Below are positions 43,501-51,967 of a stretch of 64,000 nt of DNA, one piece after another; position 1 is the first letter of the stretch, and the number at the start of each line of letters is the position of its first letter. The translations under genes and the position numbers were made by a program. The stretch is from Bacteroides clarus YIT 12056 (GTDB lineage Bacteria; Bacteroidota; Bacteroidia; Bacteroidales; Bacteroidaceae), in contig NZ_FQWK01000001.1 of NCBI RefSeq assembly GCF_900129655.1, positions 62,001-126,000 of the forward strand, read 5' to 3'. The notes under the pieces are model-generated. The model made no database searches. It was not told the DNA's origin and saw only the letters and a program-made list of their open reading frames with translations.

Positions 43501-43735
43501 GCGCAATATCTCTTTAGGATGGGATTTGCCAAAGAGATGGTTATCCAAGACTCCGTTCCAAGATATCAAGGTGTCTGTTTACGGAAGCAACCTTTTTGTA
43601 TGGACTCCGTCAGACAATACCTTTATTGACCCGGAAATGACTTCATTCGGTAATGACCTTGAAGGACAGTACGGTGAATGGACGGCCAACCCGAGCAGCC
43701 GTAAGTTCGGTTTTAACTTAATGGTTAAATTCTAA
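40556..43735 (+). CDS. SusC/RagA-like TonB receptor, complete (expressed cassette D)
   Basis: The 1059-residue outer-membrane channel imports a nutrient together with its SusD lid. It has a signal peptide (MKRKLMLLLACLFVGIGLVTA), and then a carboxypeptidase-regulatory-like domain (about 24-100, VTGVVISEEDGQPVIGASVL). The TonB-box-like DEVVVTAMGIKR follows, then a plug with NPDDVESMTVLKGAAATALYG and a barrel ending FGFNLMVKF. Codons 68-85 are the 53-nt block shared with three silent copies. It is the only one of the four with leader, N-terminal domain and promoter. After inversion its body would become the silent one. Substrate is unknown. Confidence 0.96.
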   Translation: MKRKLMLLLACLFVGIGLVTAQTQKVTGVVISEEDGQPVIGASVLVKGTQIGAITNVDGDFTLLNVPSSAKTLQVSFVGMQAQEVAIKPNLRVVLKSDTEVLDEVVVTAMGIKRSEKALGYSATSVNSDKITATRNSDVMSALSGKIAGVQISSNSSDPGASNSVVVRGFSSLSGSNQPLYIIDGVPMSNSSAGSSTSDALDTSYDFGNGANAINPDDVESMTVLKGAAATALYGSRAANGVIMITTKTGKQQKKGLGIEYNGGLQASTILRYPQLQNEFGMGWSGTHTELENGSWGPRFDGSMRVWGNVYDNSQKVKPYVAMKDNIKDFFDTGFRYSNSLSFNNANEKSNYYVSFSQISDDGMLPGKADTYDKYTFSARGGHKIGNLTLSSSVNYASQRNKFATTGQGLSMINSLYQTPRDISIIGQKDLNDPFNGPGYYYTPYGVTNPYYILDTYMNTYKSEKIYGKFQVDYDFLKYFKFTYRIGLDATNSEQKYGEPNLAALFAGTPNDDQGNFNGKNGKVMEEMLRRRELNQDVLVTFSMPVSDFDINALVGGNFNERKYSSMTSTVTGLDIPTWYHLSNSANTPLAEELSSRRRSNAVFAQVDLAWKSMVYLTATARNDWSSTLPKGKRGFFYPGVTGSFVFSELFNEDLKSWFTFGKIRAAYGKTGNDADPYMTLTSYGQAVADSGGWGEVKFPLNGTNAFTKGNILGNNALKPEMTTEYEFGANVAFFNGRLSVDAAYYNRNSDNQIMSLNMDAASGYTYRNVNLGKIRNQGWELLVTGRPIQTKDFTWELTWNFTKNNSKVISLPEELGGLATIFGLSGGTTLYAIVGEPLGTYKAEVPMTDDNGNIVVNPSTGLPVASDQMAIVGTMNYKYQMGVSTMLQYKGITLGVDFDIRQGGKMYSRTKAINYFTGNAIQTAYNDRNPFIVPNSVNQLSDGSFVENTTPVSYAKICDYWNAGGDMMGSYELIDKSFVKLRNISLGWDLPKRWLSKTPFQDIKVSVYGSNLFVWTPSDNTFIDPEMTSFGNDLEGQYGEWTANPSSRKFGFNLMVKF
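40757..40809 (+). other. Recombination block D (expressed copy)
   Basis: It is inverted relative to blocks A, B and C. It starts with the common AGTTCTGCGAA (40757-40767) and shares TTTCGTTCGTAGGTATGCAG with A and C; 5 of 53 positions differ from A/C. Since the first difference is at position 12, strand exchange most likely falls within or next to the first 11 nt, or the differences arose after the last switch. Confidence 0.75.
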
Positions 43736-43751
43736 AAAAACAGAAACGAAT

Positions 43752-45227
43752 ATGAAAAAGAAACTGATGATATTTGCTTCCTCGTTGCTCATAGGGTTTA
43801 CGAGCTGCAACCTTGATATTAATACGGATCCGGATGCACCGAGTGATGTAACACCGGATATGATACTTCCTGCTGCGGAAAATGTTATTGCATGGACGGT
43901 AGGTAATGCTATGTACAATTATGCCGGTTTCTTTGCTCAGTACTACGAGCAAATGCCGGAAGCTCAGCAATATGATGCATTGATTGAATATGATATAAAT
44001 CCTTCTTCTCAGATTATAGACCGTGCTTATACCCAATTATATGCAGGTGCTTTGGAAGATTTGAAAACTATTAGCGAAAGTGAAGATGTAACTCCGGCCG
44101 ACCGTTTTGCCGTGTCTGTATTGCGTGCATTCAGCTTCCAGTTATTAGTGGATAATATGGATCAGGCTCCTTACAGTGAAGCTTTGATGGGTAGTGAAAA
44201 TCCAATGCCTAAATGGGATGGCGGCCAAGCCATATATGAAGGTGTTTTGGCAGAAATGGAAGAAGCTGAAAAAGAGCTTGGGGAGTCTGCAATGACTTGT
44301 ACGGATTTGCTGCTCAATAAGAATGTATCCCAATGGGTTGGTTTTGCCAATGCTCTTCGTTTGCGTATGTATCTTCGATTTATTGATGCGGGTGTGGATG
44401 TTGCCGGATATACGGAAAAAGTAAAATCTCTCGTTACTGCCAATCAATTCTTTTCCGGTGATGTGAAATTTGATGTGTATGCCAATGAAACATCCAAGTA
44501 TAATCCTTGGTATGGACAGAATAACATCAGTCTGGCTAACAATCATTGTGCTTCATATCCTATCATTGCGTATATGAGTCAGACAAATGATATCGAACGT
44601 TTGGCTTATAGTTTTAAGGAAGCAAAAGCTACCAAGAAGTATGAGGGTGAAATTCCGGGAGTCAAGAATAATCTGAAAGGAAGTAAATTTAATAAAGATT
44701 ATAGCGGTATGCAGTATTATGCTACAAAACCGGTCTATTTCTTTACTCAAAGTGAGCTTCAGTTCTTGATAGCGGAGGTATATATCCGTTTCATCAATGA
44801 TGATGCCAAAGCAAAAGCTGCTTATGAAGCCGGTATCGAAGCCGACTTCGCCGCACGTGGTTTGACCGGAGCGGATGCATTATATACTACTACTGTTAGT
44901 TGGGCTTCGGCTACAACTACTGATGCTAAATTGAAACTTATTTATATGCAAAAGTGGGTTGCTCTTTGCTATATGGATCATATGGAGGCTTGGTCGGAAA
45001 TTCGTCGCACGGATTGTCCGAAACTGTCATCTAAATCGGCTGCCGATATGGCAAGTGGTGATATTTCAGGGTATGAGGCCGGTGATTTAATTGCTCCGAT
45101 GACTAATGCGTTGGGCGGTCAGAATATGATTAAGCGTCTGTATCCTTCTTATAGTGCAAGTCAGCTGAATAAAAATACTCCTACAGGTATGAAGTTGACT
45201 GATCCTGTTTGGTGGGATAAGAATTAA
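43752..45227 (+). CDS. SusD-like lipoprotein of the expressed operon
   Basis: The 491-residue lipoprotein begins MKKKLMIFASSLLIGFTSCN, with the lipid cysteine in FTSC. It belongs to the SusD-like group also represented by cassette A (VTPDMILPAAENVIAWTVGN, LLLNKNVSQWVGFANALRLRMYLRF in shorter conserved stretches). It should cap the SusC channel and bind the same substrate. It follows SusC by 16 bp and is followed by two more lipoprotein genes on the same strand. Confidence 0.93.
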   Translation: MKKKLMIFASSLLIGFTSCNLDINTDPDAPSDVTPDMILPAAENVIAWTVGNAMYNYAGFFAQYYEQMPEAQQYDALIEYDINPSSQIIDRAYTQLYAGALEDLKTISESEDVTPADRFAVSVLRAFSFQLLVDNMDQAPYSEALMGSENPMPKWDGGQAIYEGVLAEMEEAEKELGESAMTCTDLLLNKNVSQWVGFANALRLRMYLRFIDAGVDVAGYTEKVKSLVTANQFFSGDVKFDVYANETSKYNPWYGQNNISLANNHCASYPIIAYMSQTNDIERLAYSFKEAKATKKYEGEIPGVKNNLKGSKFNKDYSGMQYYATKPVYFFTQSELQFLIAEVYIRFINDDAKAKAAYEAGIEADFAARGLTGADALYTTTVSWASATTTDAKLKLIYMQKWVALCYMDHMEAWSEIRRTDCPKLSSKSAADMASGDISGYEAGDLIAPMTNALGGQNMIKRLYPSYSASQLNKNTPTGMKLTDPVWWDKN

Positions 45228-45262
45228 GCGTATCAATCACATATTTATAATAAAAGAAAGAT

Positions 45263-46057
45263 ATGAAAAAGATAATATATAGTTTATTTGTTTGTTTATC
45301 GCTTGTGATGGTTTCTTGCGATGAATCAACACAAGACCCGTCATTCATCACTTACTATGTGGATTTTGAGATGAACGGAGATGAGATTATGACGGTTGAA
45401 TTAGGTACCCCTTATGTAGAGCCGGGTGTAATTGCTAAAGAGCAGGGCAAGGATATTACTTCTACGATTGTAACTACCGGTGCGGATAAAGTAGACGTCA
45501 GCAAGGCCGGTGTATATTTCATTACATATTCAGCTACAAACGTAGATGGGTATAGCAGTGAGATCACAAGAATGGTTGCCGTTTATGACCCTGCCATCAC
45601 TACCGATATATCCGGTACGTATTCTACCAGTTTGGACTCTAATCGCCAAATGCCTCAAACAAACGATGAAGGTGAAGATATGACAGATGACGGTGGTAAT
45701 TATGTGTGGGATACTCCGGAACCTTTCTCAAGTAATTTCTCTGTTGTCATTGAAAAGATTGCTCCGGGTATTTTCCATATCTCGGATATGATGGGCGGTT
45801 ACTACGATCAAGGCCGTGGATACGGTGCTGCGTATGCTATGCCTGCTTATGTCAGCATGAAGAGCAATACTGACCCTGCATTTACTATCGTATCAGGAGG
45901 AACTTCTGCTTTTGGTGGAATGTATGATGAATTATCCGGTATCACTTATAATCCGGATGTAACTCCGGCTGATGATATTTATCCGGGCATATTGAAATGG
46001 TCTATTGAATATCAGGGAATGTTATTTAATATAGTGTTGGATAAACCAGTAGAATAA
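45263..46057 (+). CDS. Surface lipoprotein with Ig-like (DUF5011) and DUF5012-like domains
   Basis: The 264-residue lipoprotein begins MKKIIYSLFVCLSLVMVSCD. An Ig-like domain of the Cry22Aa/DUF5011 type follows at about 30-112, with VELGTPYVEPGVIAKEQGKD and AGVYFITYSATNVDGYSSE. The C-terminal half (about 115-264), with HISDMMGGYYDQGRGYG, resembles DUF5012 regions found beside SusC/SusD genes. It is likely a surface glycan- or ligand-binding accessory of this operon. Only cassette D has such accessory genes, so they would be lost from expression after a switch. Confidence 0.8.
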   Translation: MKKIIYSLFVCLSLVMVSCDESTQDPSFITYYVDFEMNGDEIMTVELGTPYVEPGVIAKEQGKDITSTIVTTGADKVDVSKAGVYFITYSATNVDGYSSEITRMVAVYDPAITTDISGTYSTSLDSNRQMPQTNDEGEDMTDDGGNYVWDTPEPFSSNFSVVIEKIAPGIFHISDMMGGYYDQGRGYGAAYAMPAYVSMKSNTDPAFTIVSGGTSAFGGMYDELSGITYNPDVTPADDIYPGILKWSIEYQGMLFNIVLDKPVE

Positions 46058-46076
46058 ATATAAAAGGAATACGTAT

Positions 46077-46580
46077 ATGAAAAAATATTTGATGTTATTG
46101 TTTGCCGTTCTTTCCTTCTCGCTGACAGGTTGCGAAGAAACGGATGTAGAAGCGGGCGGTACTGCCGTAGAAAAGATGGCAGGAACATGGTATGTAACAT
46201 GGGAGCAGAAAAATGCTCAAGGAGAATGGGAAGATGTATTGGGCGGTACGGTGGAATTGAACACCTATAATACTACCGCTAATGTTCCTACCGAGATGTG
46301 GTTGAAAGAAGGCTATCTGCTGAATACTGCATTGAAAGTTACTACTAACTATGCAGGTCGTACGTTCGAAATGGCAGAAACGTCTATTGCTGTCAATGAA
46401 GCTAATTGGGGAGCGCCCAAGATAACACTGAGCATTACAGACGGTAAGGTTTTGGAAGGCGAGGCCACTACTCCGAGCGGAATGCCGGCGGATAGTATTG
46501 TTTTCTTTGTAAATGTGCAGGGAGACGATACCTATAAAATCGCGGGTTTCCGTCGTACAGGCTTTGCTGAAGATGAGTAA
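46077..46580 (+). CDS. Lipid-binding-type (calycin-like) lipoprotein
   Basis: The 167-residue lipoprotein begins MKKYLMLLFAVLSFSLTGCE. The mature part looks like the beta-barrel lipid-binding putative hydrolase family (PF12888) found in Bacteroides SusC/SusD operons: MAGTWYVTWEQKNAQGEWED, LNTYNTTANVPTEMWL, and a C-terminal PADSIVFFVNVQGDDTYKIA. No catalytic residues are obvious. It is the last gene of the operon, 19 bp after the previous one, and a strong terminator follows. Confidence 0.8.
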   Translation: MKKYLMLLFAVLSFSLTGCEETDVEAGGTAVEKMAGTWYVTWEQKNAQGEWEDVLGGTVELNTYNTTANVPTEMWLKEGYLLNTALKVTTNYAGRTFEMAETSIAVNEANWGAPKITLSITDGKVLEGEATTPSGMPADSIVFFVNVQGDDTYKIAGFRRTGFAEDE

Positions 46581-46605
46581 TTTTGAAACTAGAGAATACG
46601 AAAAG

Positions 46606-46638
46606 GAGGACAACGCAACATTGTCCTCTTTTTTTTTG
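46606..46638 (+). terminator. Terminator of the SusC/SusD D operon
   Basis: GAGGACAA (46606-46613) and TTGTCCTC (46621-46628) form an 8-bp stem with a 7-nt loop, directly followed by a run of T. It marks the right end of the accessory block. Confidence 0.9.
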
Positions 46639-46639
46639 T

Positions 46640-46647
46640 TATATTTG
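46640..46647 (+). promoter_or_regulatory. hflX promoter -7 box
   Basis: TATATTTG, immediately after the preceding terminator and 48 nt before the hflX ATG. Confidence 0.5.
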
Positions 46648-46695
46648 CCGCCACATATAATAAAGGTATACATATATAATAAGGTATAAAATAGA

Positions 46696-47955
46696 ATGAA
46701 AGAATTTGTAATTTCCGAAGCACAGGTCGAAACCGCAGTATTGGTAGGTCTTATCACGAAAACTCAGGATGAGCGCAAGACGAACGAATACCTCGATGAA
46801 CTGGCATTCTTGGCTGAGACAGCCGGGGCGGAAGTGGTGAAACGATTTACTCAGAAGTTAGACCAGGCAAACTCTGTGACATATGTCGGAAAGGGTAAGC
46901 TGGAAGAAATAAAAGAATATATCCGTAACGAAGAAGAAGCCGAACGTGAAATCGGTATGGTGATTTTCGATGATGAGCTCTCGGCAAAGCAGATACGTAA
47001 TATTGAGGCTGAGTTGAAAATAAAGATATTAGACCGTACCTCACTCATTCTCGACATTTTTGCCATGCGTGCACAGACTGCCAATGCGAAAACTCAGGTT
47101 GAACTGGCGCAGTATAAATACATGCTTCCCCGTCTGCAACGTTTGTGGACTCACTTGGAACGTCAGGGAGGTGGTTCAGGTGCGGGTGGCGGTAAAGGTT
47201 CCGTAGGTTTGCGCGGTCCGGGTGAAACACAGTTGGAGATGGACCGTCGTATCATCTTAAACCGCATGTCATTACTGAAAGAACGTTTGGCGGAGATTGA
47301 TAAGCAAAAGGCAACCCAGCGTAAGAATCGCGGTCGTCTTATTCGTGTAGCATTGGTAGGATATACCAATGTAGGCAAATCTACTTTGATGACGTTGCTT
47401 TCCAAGAGCGAAGTATTTGCGGAGAATAAGCTCTTTGCTACGTTGGATACTACGGTACGTAAAGTTATCATCGAGAACCTGCCGTTCCTTTTGTCAGATA
47501 CGGTTGGTTTTATCCGTAAATTGCCGACCGACTTGGTAGATTCTTTTAAATCTACTTTGGACGAAGTGCGCGAAGCCGATTTGTTGCTGCACATCGTAGA
47601 TATTTCACATCCCGACTTTGAAGAGCAGATAGAAGTGGTAAACAAGACATTGGCGGACATCGGTGCATCCGGTAAACCCATGATACTTGTATTTAATAAA
47701 ATAGACGCTTACACCTATGTGGCGAAAGCGGAAGACGACCTTACCCCCAGAACCAAAGAAAACTTAACGCTCGAAGAACTGATGAAGACATGGATGGCAA
47801 AGATGGAAGACAACTGTCTCTTTATCTCTGCCCGTGAACGAGTCAATGTAGAGGAATTGAAGAGTGTGGTTTATCAGCGTGTAAAAGAACTGCACGTGCA
47901 AAAGTACCCCTATAACGATTTTCTTTATCAGACCTACGAAGAAGAAGAGGTTTAA
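46696..47955 (+). CDS. hflX: Ribosome-associated GTPase HflX
   Basis: HflX splits stalled or heat-damaged ribosomes using GTP. The 419-residue protein has an N-terminal HflX domain with VTYVGKGKLEEIKEY and a glycine-rich linker (GGGSGAGGGKGSVGLRGPGE). The GTPase domain follows, with G1 GYTNVGKST near 223, G3 DTVGFIRKLP near 270 and G4 NKID near 341. A short C-terminal domain completes it. Length and motifs are normal. A palindromic repeat separates it from the DUF4954 gene. Confidence 0.96.
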   Translation: MKEFVISEAQVETAVLVGLITKTQDERKTNEYLDELAFLAETAGAEVVKRFTQKLDQANSVTYVGKGKLEEIKEYIRNEEEAEREIGMVIFDDELSAKQIRNIEAELKIKILDRTSLILDIFAMRAQTANAKTQVELAQYKYMLPRLQRLWTHLERQGGGSGAGGGKGSVGLRGPGETQLEMDRRIILNRMSLLKERLAEIDKQKATQRKNRGRLIRVALVGYTNVGKSTLMTLLSKSEVFAENKLFATLDTTVRKVIIENLPFLLSDTVGFIRKLPTDLVDSFKSTLDEVREADLLLHIVDISHPDFEEQIEVVNKTLADIGASGKPMILVFNKIDAYTYVAKAEDDLTPRTKENLTLEELMKTWMAKMEDNCLFISARERVNVEELKSVVYQRVKELHVQKYPYNDFLYQTYEEEEV

Positions 47956-47958
47956 TTT

Positions 47959-48060
47959 AATGAAGAGTTAAGAATGAAGAGTGAAGAATTACCGTGCGGA
48001 ATGATGTCTGCACGACACGGCGCAGCCGGATTCTTCATTCTTAATTCTTCATTCTTAATT
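47959..48060. repeat. REP-like intergenic repeat (GAAGAATTAAG words)
   Basis: Purine-rich left-arm words (AATGAAGAGTTAAGAATGAA) are mirrored by a right arm of TTCTTCATTCTTAATTC words, around a GC-rich core (about 47991-48030). The core start TTACCGTGCGG recurs in inverted form in the element at 60962-61063. The core end GCGCAGCCGG plus right arm recurs in the element at 6523-6621. It fills nearly the whole gap between hflX and the next gene. Confidence 0.75.
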
Positions 48061-48068
48061 TAGGTGTT

Positions 48069-50054
48069 ATGACTTACAGAAACTTGACCGAAGACGAAGT
48101 GCTCCGGTTAAAGAGCCAGTCGTGTCTGGCGGATGATTGGGGGAAGGTAACCGTTGCTGAAGAGTTTTCAACGGAATTTGTGCATCATACCCGCTTCTCG
48201 GGCGAGGTGCGTTTGGGGATATTCCATTCGGAATTTACCTTACCGGGTGGAATAAAGAAACATTCCGGTTTGCGGCATGTAACGCTTCACAATGTAACGG
48301 TGGGCGATAACTGCTGCATTGAGAATATTCAGAACTACATTGCCAATTATGAAATCGGACATGATACTTTCATTGAGAATGTGGATATCATTCTTGTAGA
48401 CGGGTTATCTAAATTTGGTAATGGTGTAGAGGTATCCGTTCTGAACGAAACGGGTGGCCGTGAGGTTCTTATCAGTGATAAACTTTCCGCTCATCAAGCT
48501 TATATCATGGCGCTTTACCGCCATCGTCCGGAGCTGATTGCGCGGATGAAGGAAATAACAGATTTCTATTCCAATAAGCATGCTTCTACTGTCGGTTCTA
48601 TCGGTAATCATGTCATGATACTCAACACCGGTTCTATCAAGAATGTGCGTATCGGTGACTATTGCCACATTTGCGGTACGTGCCGTCTGTACAACGGAAG
48701 CGTCAACAGTAATGAGATAGCTCCTGTACATATCGGTCACGGCGTTATTTGCGATAACTTTATTATATCATCCGGTTCGCGTGTGGACGACGGTGCTATG
48801 CTTACCCGTTGTTTTGTAGGGCAGGCTTGCAAACTGGGGCATAACTATTCTGCTTCGGATTCCTTGTTCTTCAGTAATTGTCAGGGAGAAAACGGTGAAG
48901 CATGTGCCATCTTTGCCGGACCTTATACGGTGACGCACCACAAATCCACTTTGCTTATAGCCGGTATGTTCTCCTTTATGAATGCCGGTTCCGGTTCCAA
49001 TCAGAGTAATCACATGTACAAGCTCGGCCCTATTCACCAGGGAACGTTGGAACGCGGCGCTAAGACCACTTCCGATTCTTATATTCTGTGGCCTGCAAGG
49101 GTGGGGGCTTTCTCTCTCGTTATGGGTCGTCACGTCAACCATTCCGATACTTCCAACTTGCCGTTCTCTTATCTGATAGAGCAGAACAATACGACCTATC
49201 TTGTTCCGGGTGTCAATCTGCGTAGCGTAGGTACTATCCGTGATGCCCAGAAATGGCCTAAGCGTGACCAGCGTACCGATACCAATAAGCTGGACTTCAT
49301 TAACTACAACCTTTTGAGTCCGTATACTGTACAAAAGATGTTCAAGGGGCGGGAGACATTGAAGAACCTGCGTTATGCTTCGGGTGAATTATCCGATATC
49401 TATTCTTTCCATAGTGCCAAGATTCGCAATTCAGCATTGGTAAAAGGTATTCGCTTTTATGAAATCGCTATTCACAAATTCCTTGGTAATTCCGTAATCA
49501 AGCGTTTGGAAGGTATCAATTTCAGAAGTAATGAAGAGATACGCACCCGCCTTAAGCCCGATACCTCTATCGGTAGCGGGGAGTGGGTGGATATTTCCGG
49601 ATTGATAGCTCCTAAAAGCGAAATTGACGCATTAATAGACGGCATTGAGTCCGGGGTGGTCAACCGATTGAAAAACATCAATGCGGAATTTGAACGGATG
49701 CATCAGAACTACTACACTTACGAGTGGACATGGGCGTACGACAAACTGGAAGAATTTTACGGTATCAATCCCGAAAATATTACGGCGGAAGACATTATAC
49801 ACATCGTAGAAAAGTGGAAAGAGTCTGTTGTCGGTCTAGACCGTATGGTCTATGAAGATGCCAAGAAAGAATTTTCTTTGGCTTCTATGACCGGGTTCGG
49901 AGCCGATGGCTCACGTCTTGAAAAAGAACTTGACTTTGAGCAAGTGCGCGGTGATTTTGAAAGTAATCCGTTTGTAACTGCCGTGTTGAAACATATCGAA
50001 GTAAAGACGGCGTTGGGCGATGAATTGATAGGGCGCATGCGACACGTACGTTAA
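48069..50054 (+). CDS. DUF4954 family protein (left-handed beta-helix like)
   Basis: The 661-residue cytoplasmic protein matches the Bacteroidales DUF4954 family. The middle portion (about 70-330) is rich in hexapeptide-like repeats with isoleucine/valine and glycine turns (VTVGDNCCIENIQNYIANYE, IKNVRIGDYCHICGTCRLYN), as in left-handed beta-helix acyl- or nucleotidyl-transferase folds. The C-terminal third (about 450-661) is helical. By fold it may be a sugar-phosphate nucleotidyl- or acyl-transferase, but the reaction is not established. Confidence 0.85.
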   Translation: MTYRNLTEDEVLRLKSQSCLADDWGKVTVAEEFSTEFVHHTRFSGEVRLGIFHSEFTLPGGIKKHSGLRHVTLHNVTVGDNCCIENIQNYIANYEIGHDTFIENVDIILVDGLSKFGNGVEVSVLNETGGREVLISDKLSAHQAYIMALYRHRPELIARMKEITDFYSNKHASTVGSIGNHVMILNTGSIKNVRIGDYCHICGTCRLYNGSVNSNEIAPVHIGHGVICDNFIISSGSRVDDGAMLTRCFVGQACKLGHNYSASDSLFFSNCQGENGEACAIFAGPYTVTHHKSTLLIAGMFSFMNAGSGSNQSNHMYKLGPIHQGTLERGAKTTSDSYILWPARVGAFSLVMGRHVNHSDTSNLPFSYLIEQNNTTYLVPGVNLRSVGTIRDAQKWPKRDQRTDTNKLDFINYNLLSPYTVQKMFKGRETLKNLRYASGELSDIYSFHSAKIRNSALVKGIRFYEIAIHKFLGNSVIKRLEGINFRSNEEIRTRLKPDTSIGSGEWVDISGLIAPKSEIDALIDGIESGVVNRLKNINAEFERMHQNYYTYEWTWAYDKLEEFYGINPENITAEDIIHIVEKWKESVVGLDRMVYEDAKKEFSLASMTGFGADGSRLEKELDFEQVRGDFESNPFVTAVLKHIEVKTALGDELIGRMRHVR

Positions 50055-50121
50055 GTAATGGCAAGATGGTTGTGCCTATAAGTTTTCACCCTAATTAAAG
50101 AAATATTTCAATAATAGTTGT

Positions 50122-50129
50122 TACCTTTG
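50122..50129 (+). promoter_or_regulatory. Fumarase promoter -7 box
   Basis: TACCTTTG, 40 nt before the ATG at 50170; no clear -33. Confidence 0.55.
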
Positions 50130-50169
50130 TGTCACGAATCACTTTTAAATATTAAATGAACAAGTAATT

Positions 50170-51810
50170 ATGGCAACAACACCTCCGTTCAAGTATCAGC
50201 CCATGTTCGAGAAGGGTAAGGATACAACTGAGTATTATCTGCTTACAAAAGACTACGTGTCCGTAAGCGAGTTTGAAGGAAAACCCATCCTGAAGATTGA
50301 AAAAGAGGGTCTGACCGCAATGGCTAATGCGGCTTTCCGTGACGTTTCGTTTATGTTGCGTCGTTCGCACAACGAACAAGTTGCTAAGATTTTGAGTGAC
50401 CCTGAAGCAAGTGACAACGATAAGTATGTGGCTTTGACTTTCCTGCGTAATGCCGAAGTTGCCTCTAAGGGTGTGCTGCCCTTCTGCCAGGATACGGGTA
50501 CGGCTATCATCCACGGTGAAAAAGGACAACAAGTGTGGACGGGCTATTGTGATGAAGAAGCCCTCTCGCTCGGTGTCTATAAAACATATACGGAAGAGAA
50601 TCTGCGTTATTCTCAGAACGCCCCTCTCAATATGTACGACGAAGTGAATACGAAGTGCAATCTTCCGGCGCAGATTGATATTGAAGCTACTGAAGGCATG
50701 GAGTATGAGTTTCTTTGCGTTACTAAGGGTGGCGGTTCTGCCAATAAAACATATCTCTATCAAGAAACGAAAGCTATCCTGAATCCTGAAACGCTGGTTC
50801 CGTTCCTTATCGAAAAGATAAAGACATTGGGTACGGCTGCTTGTCCGCCCTATCACATTGCATTCGTTATCGGTGGTACTTCTGCCGAGAAGAACTTGCT
50901 GACGGTGAAGTTGGCTTCCACTCACTTCTACGATAACCTGCCTACCGCCGGCAATGAGTTCGGTCGTGCTTTCCGTGATGTGGAATTGGAGAAACAGGTA
51001 TTGGCGGAAGCTCACAAGATTGGTCTTGGCGCACAGTTCGGCGGTAAATATCTGGCTCATGATGTACGTATCATTCGTTTACCGCGTCACGGTGCTTCCT
51101 GTCCGGTAGGTCTGGGCGTGTCCTGTTCTGCCGACCGTAACATTAAATGTAAAATCAACAAAGAGGGTATTTGGATTGAAAAACTCGACAGCAATCCGGG
51201 TGAGCTGATTCCTGCCGAACTCCGTAAAGCTGGTGAGGGTGATGTAGTGAAGATCGATTTGAACCAACCGATGGAAAATATCCTGAAGGAGCTGACCAAG
51301 TATCCGGTTTCTACCCGTCTGTCTCTGAACGGTACTATCATCGTAGGTCGTGACATCGCTCATGCCAAGTTGAAAGAACGTTTGGATCGCGGTGAAGATT
51401 TGCCGCAATACATCAAAGACCATCCTATCTACTATGCCGGTCCTGCCAAAACTCCGCAGGGAATGGCGTGTGGTTCAATGGGGCCGACAACTGCCGGACG
51501 TATGGACCCGTATGTGGACCTTTTCCAAAGCCATGGCGGAAGTATGATTATGCTTGCCAAAGGTAATCGTAGCCAGCAGGTTACGGATGCCTGCAAGAAG
51601 TATGGCGGCTTCTATCTCGGTTCTATCGGCGGTCCTGCCGCCATCTTGGCACAGAATAATATCAAGAGTATCGAGTGTGTGGAATATCCCGAACTCGGTA
51701 TGGAGGCTATCTGGAAGATTGAAGTGGAAGATTTCCCCGCATTTATCCTGGTGGATGATAAGGGTAATGACTTCTTTAAACAACTGAAACCCTGGAATTG
51801 CAGTAAATAA
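50170..51810 (+). CDS. Class I fumarate hydratase (iron-sulfur)
   Basis: This 546-residue [4Fe-4S] enzyme interconverts fumarate and malate. In Bacteroides it runs toward fumarate, feeding fumarate reductase and propionate/succinate formation. The N-terminal alpha domain has [14 protein letters not shown] near 108-121, [12 protein letters not shown] near 190 and [18 protein letters not shown] near 226-243. The C-terminal beta domain has [20 protein letters not shown] near 430-449. Cluster cysteines are within these motifs. Both domains are in one chain, as in FumA/FumB. It is monocistronic, with its own -7 box and a terminator. Confidence 0.95.
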   Translation: MATTPPFKYQPMFEKGKDTTEYYLLTKDYVSVSEFEGKPILKIEKEGLTAMANAAFRDVSFMLRRSHNEQVAKILSDPEASDNDKYVALTFLRNAEVASKGVLPFCQDTGTAIIHGEKGQQVWTGYCDEEALSLGVYKTYTEENLRYSQNAPLNMYDEVNTKCNLPAQIDIEATEGMEYEFLCVTKGGGSANKTYLYQETKAILNPETLVPFLIEKIKTLGTAACPPYHIAFVIGGTSAEKNLLTVKLASTHFYDNLPTAGNEFGRAFRDVELEKQVLAEAHKIGLGAQFGGKYLAHDVRIIRLPRHGASCPVGLGVSCSADRNIKCKINKEGIWIEKLDSNPGELIPAELRKAGEGDVVKIDLNQPMENILKELTKYPVSTRLSLNGTIIVGRDIAHAKLKERLDRGEDLPQYIKDHPIYYAGPAKTPQGMACGSMGPTTAGRMDPYVDLFQSHGGSMIMLAKGNRSQQVTDACKKYGGFYLGSIGGPAAILAQNNIKSIECVEYPELGMEAIWKIEVEDFPAFILVDDKGNDFFKQLKPWNCSK

Positions 51811-51831
51811 GTGCCGCAAGATTAAATAAAG

Positions 51832-51870
51832 ACAGAGCCGCCGAGGGAAACTTCAGCGGCTCTGTTTGTG
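51832..51870 (+). terminator. Terminator of the fumarase gene
   Basis: ACAGAGCCGC (51832-51841) pairs with GCGGCTCTGT (51856-51865), with a 14-nt loop and T-rich sequence after it. Confidence 0.8.
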
Positions 51871-51967
51871 TTTGATGAGTTTCCTGTCAAAAATATATAT
51901 GGAAAAAGGCTGCTGTATTTTGGTACATTTTCTATCTTTACGCTTTCAAACACAAATATCTGATAAC

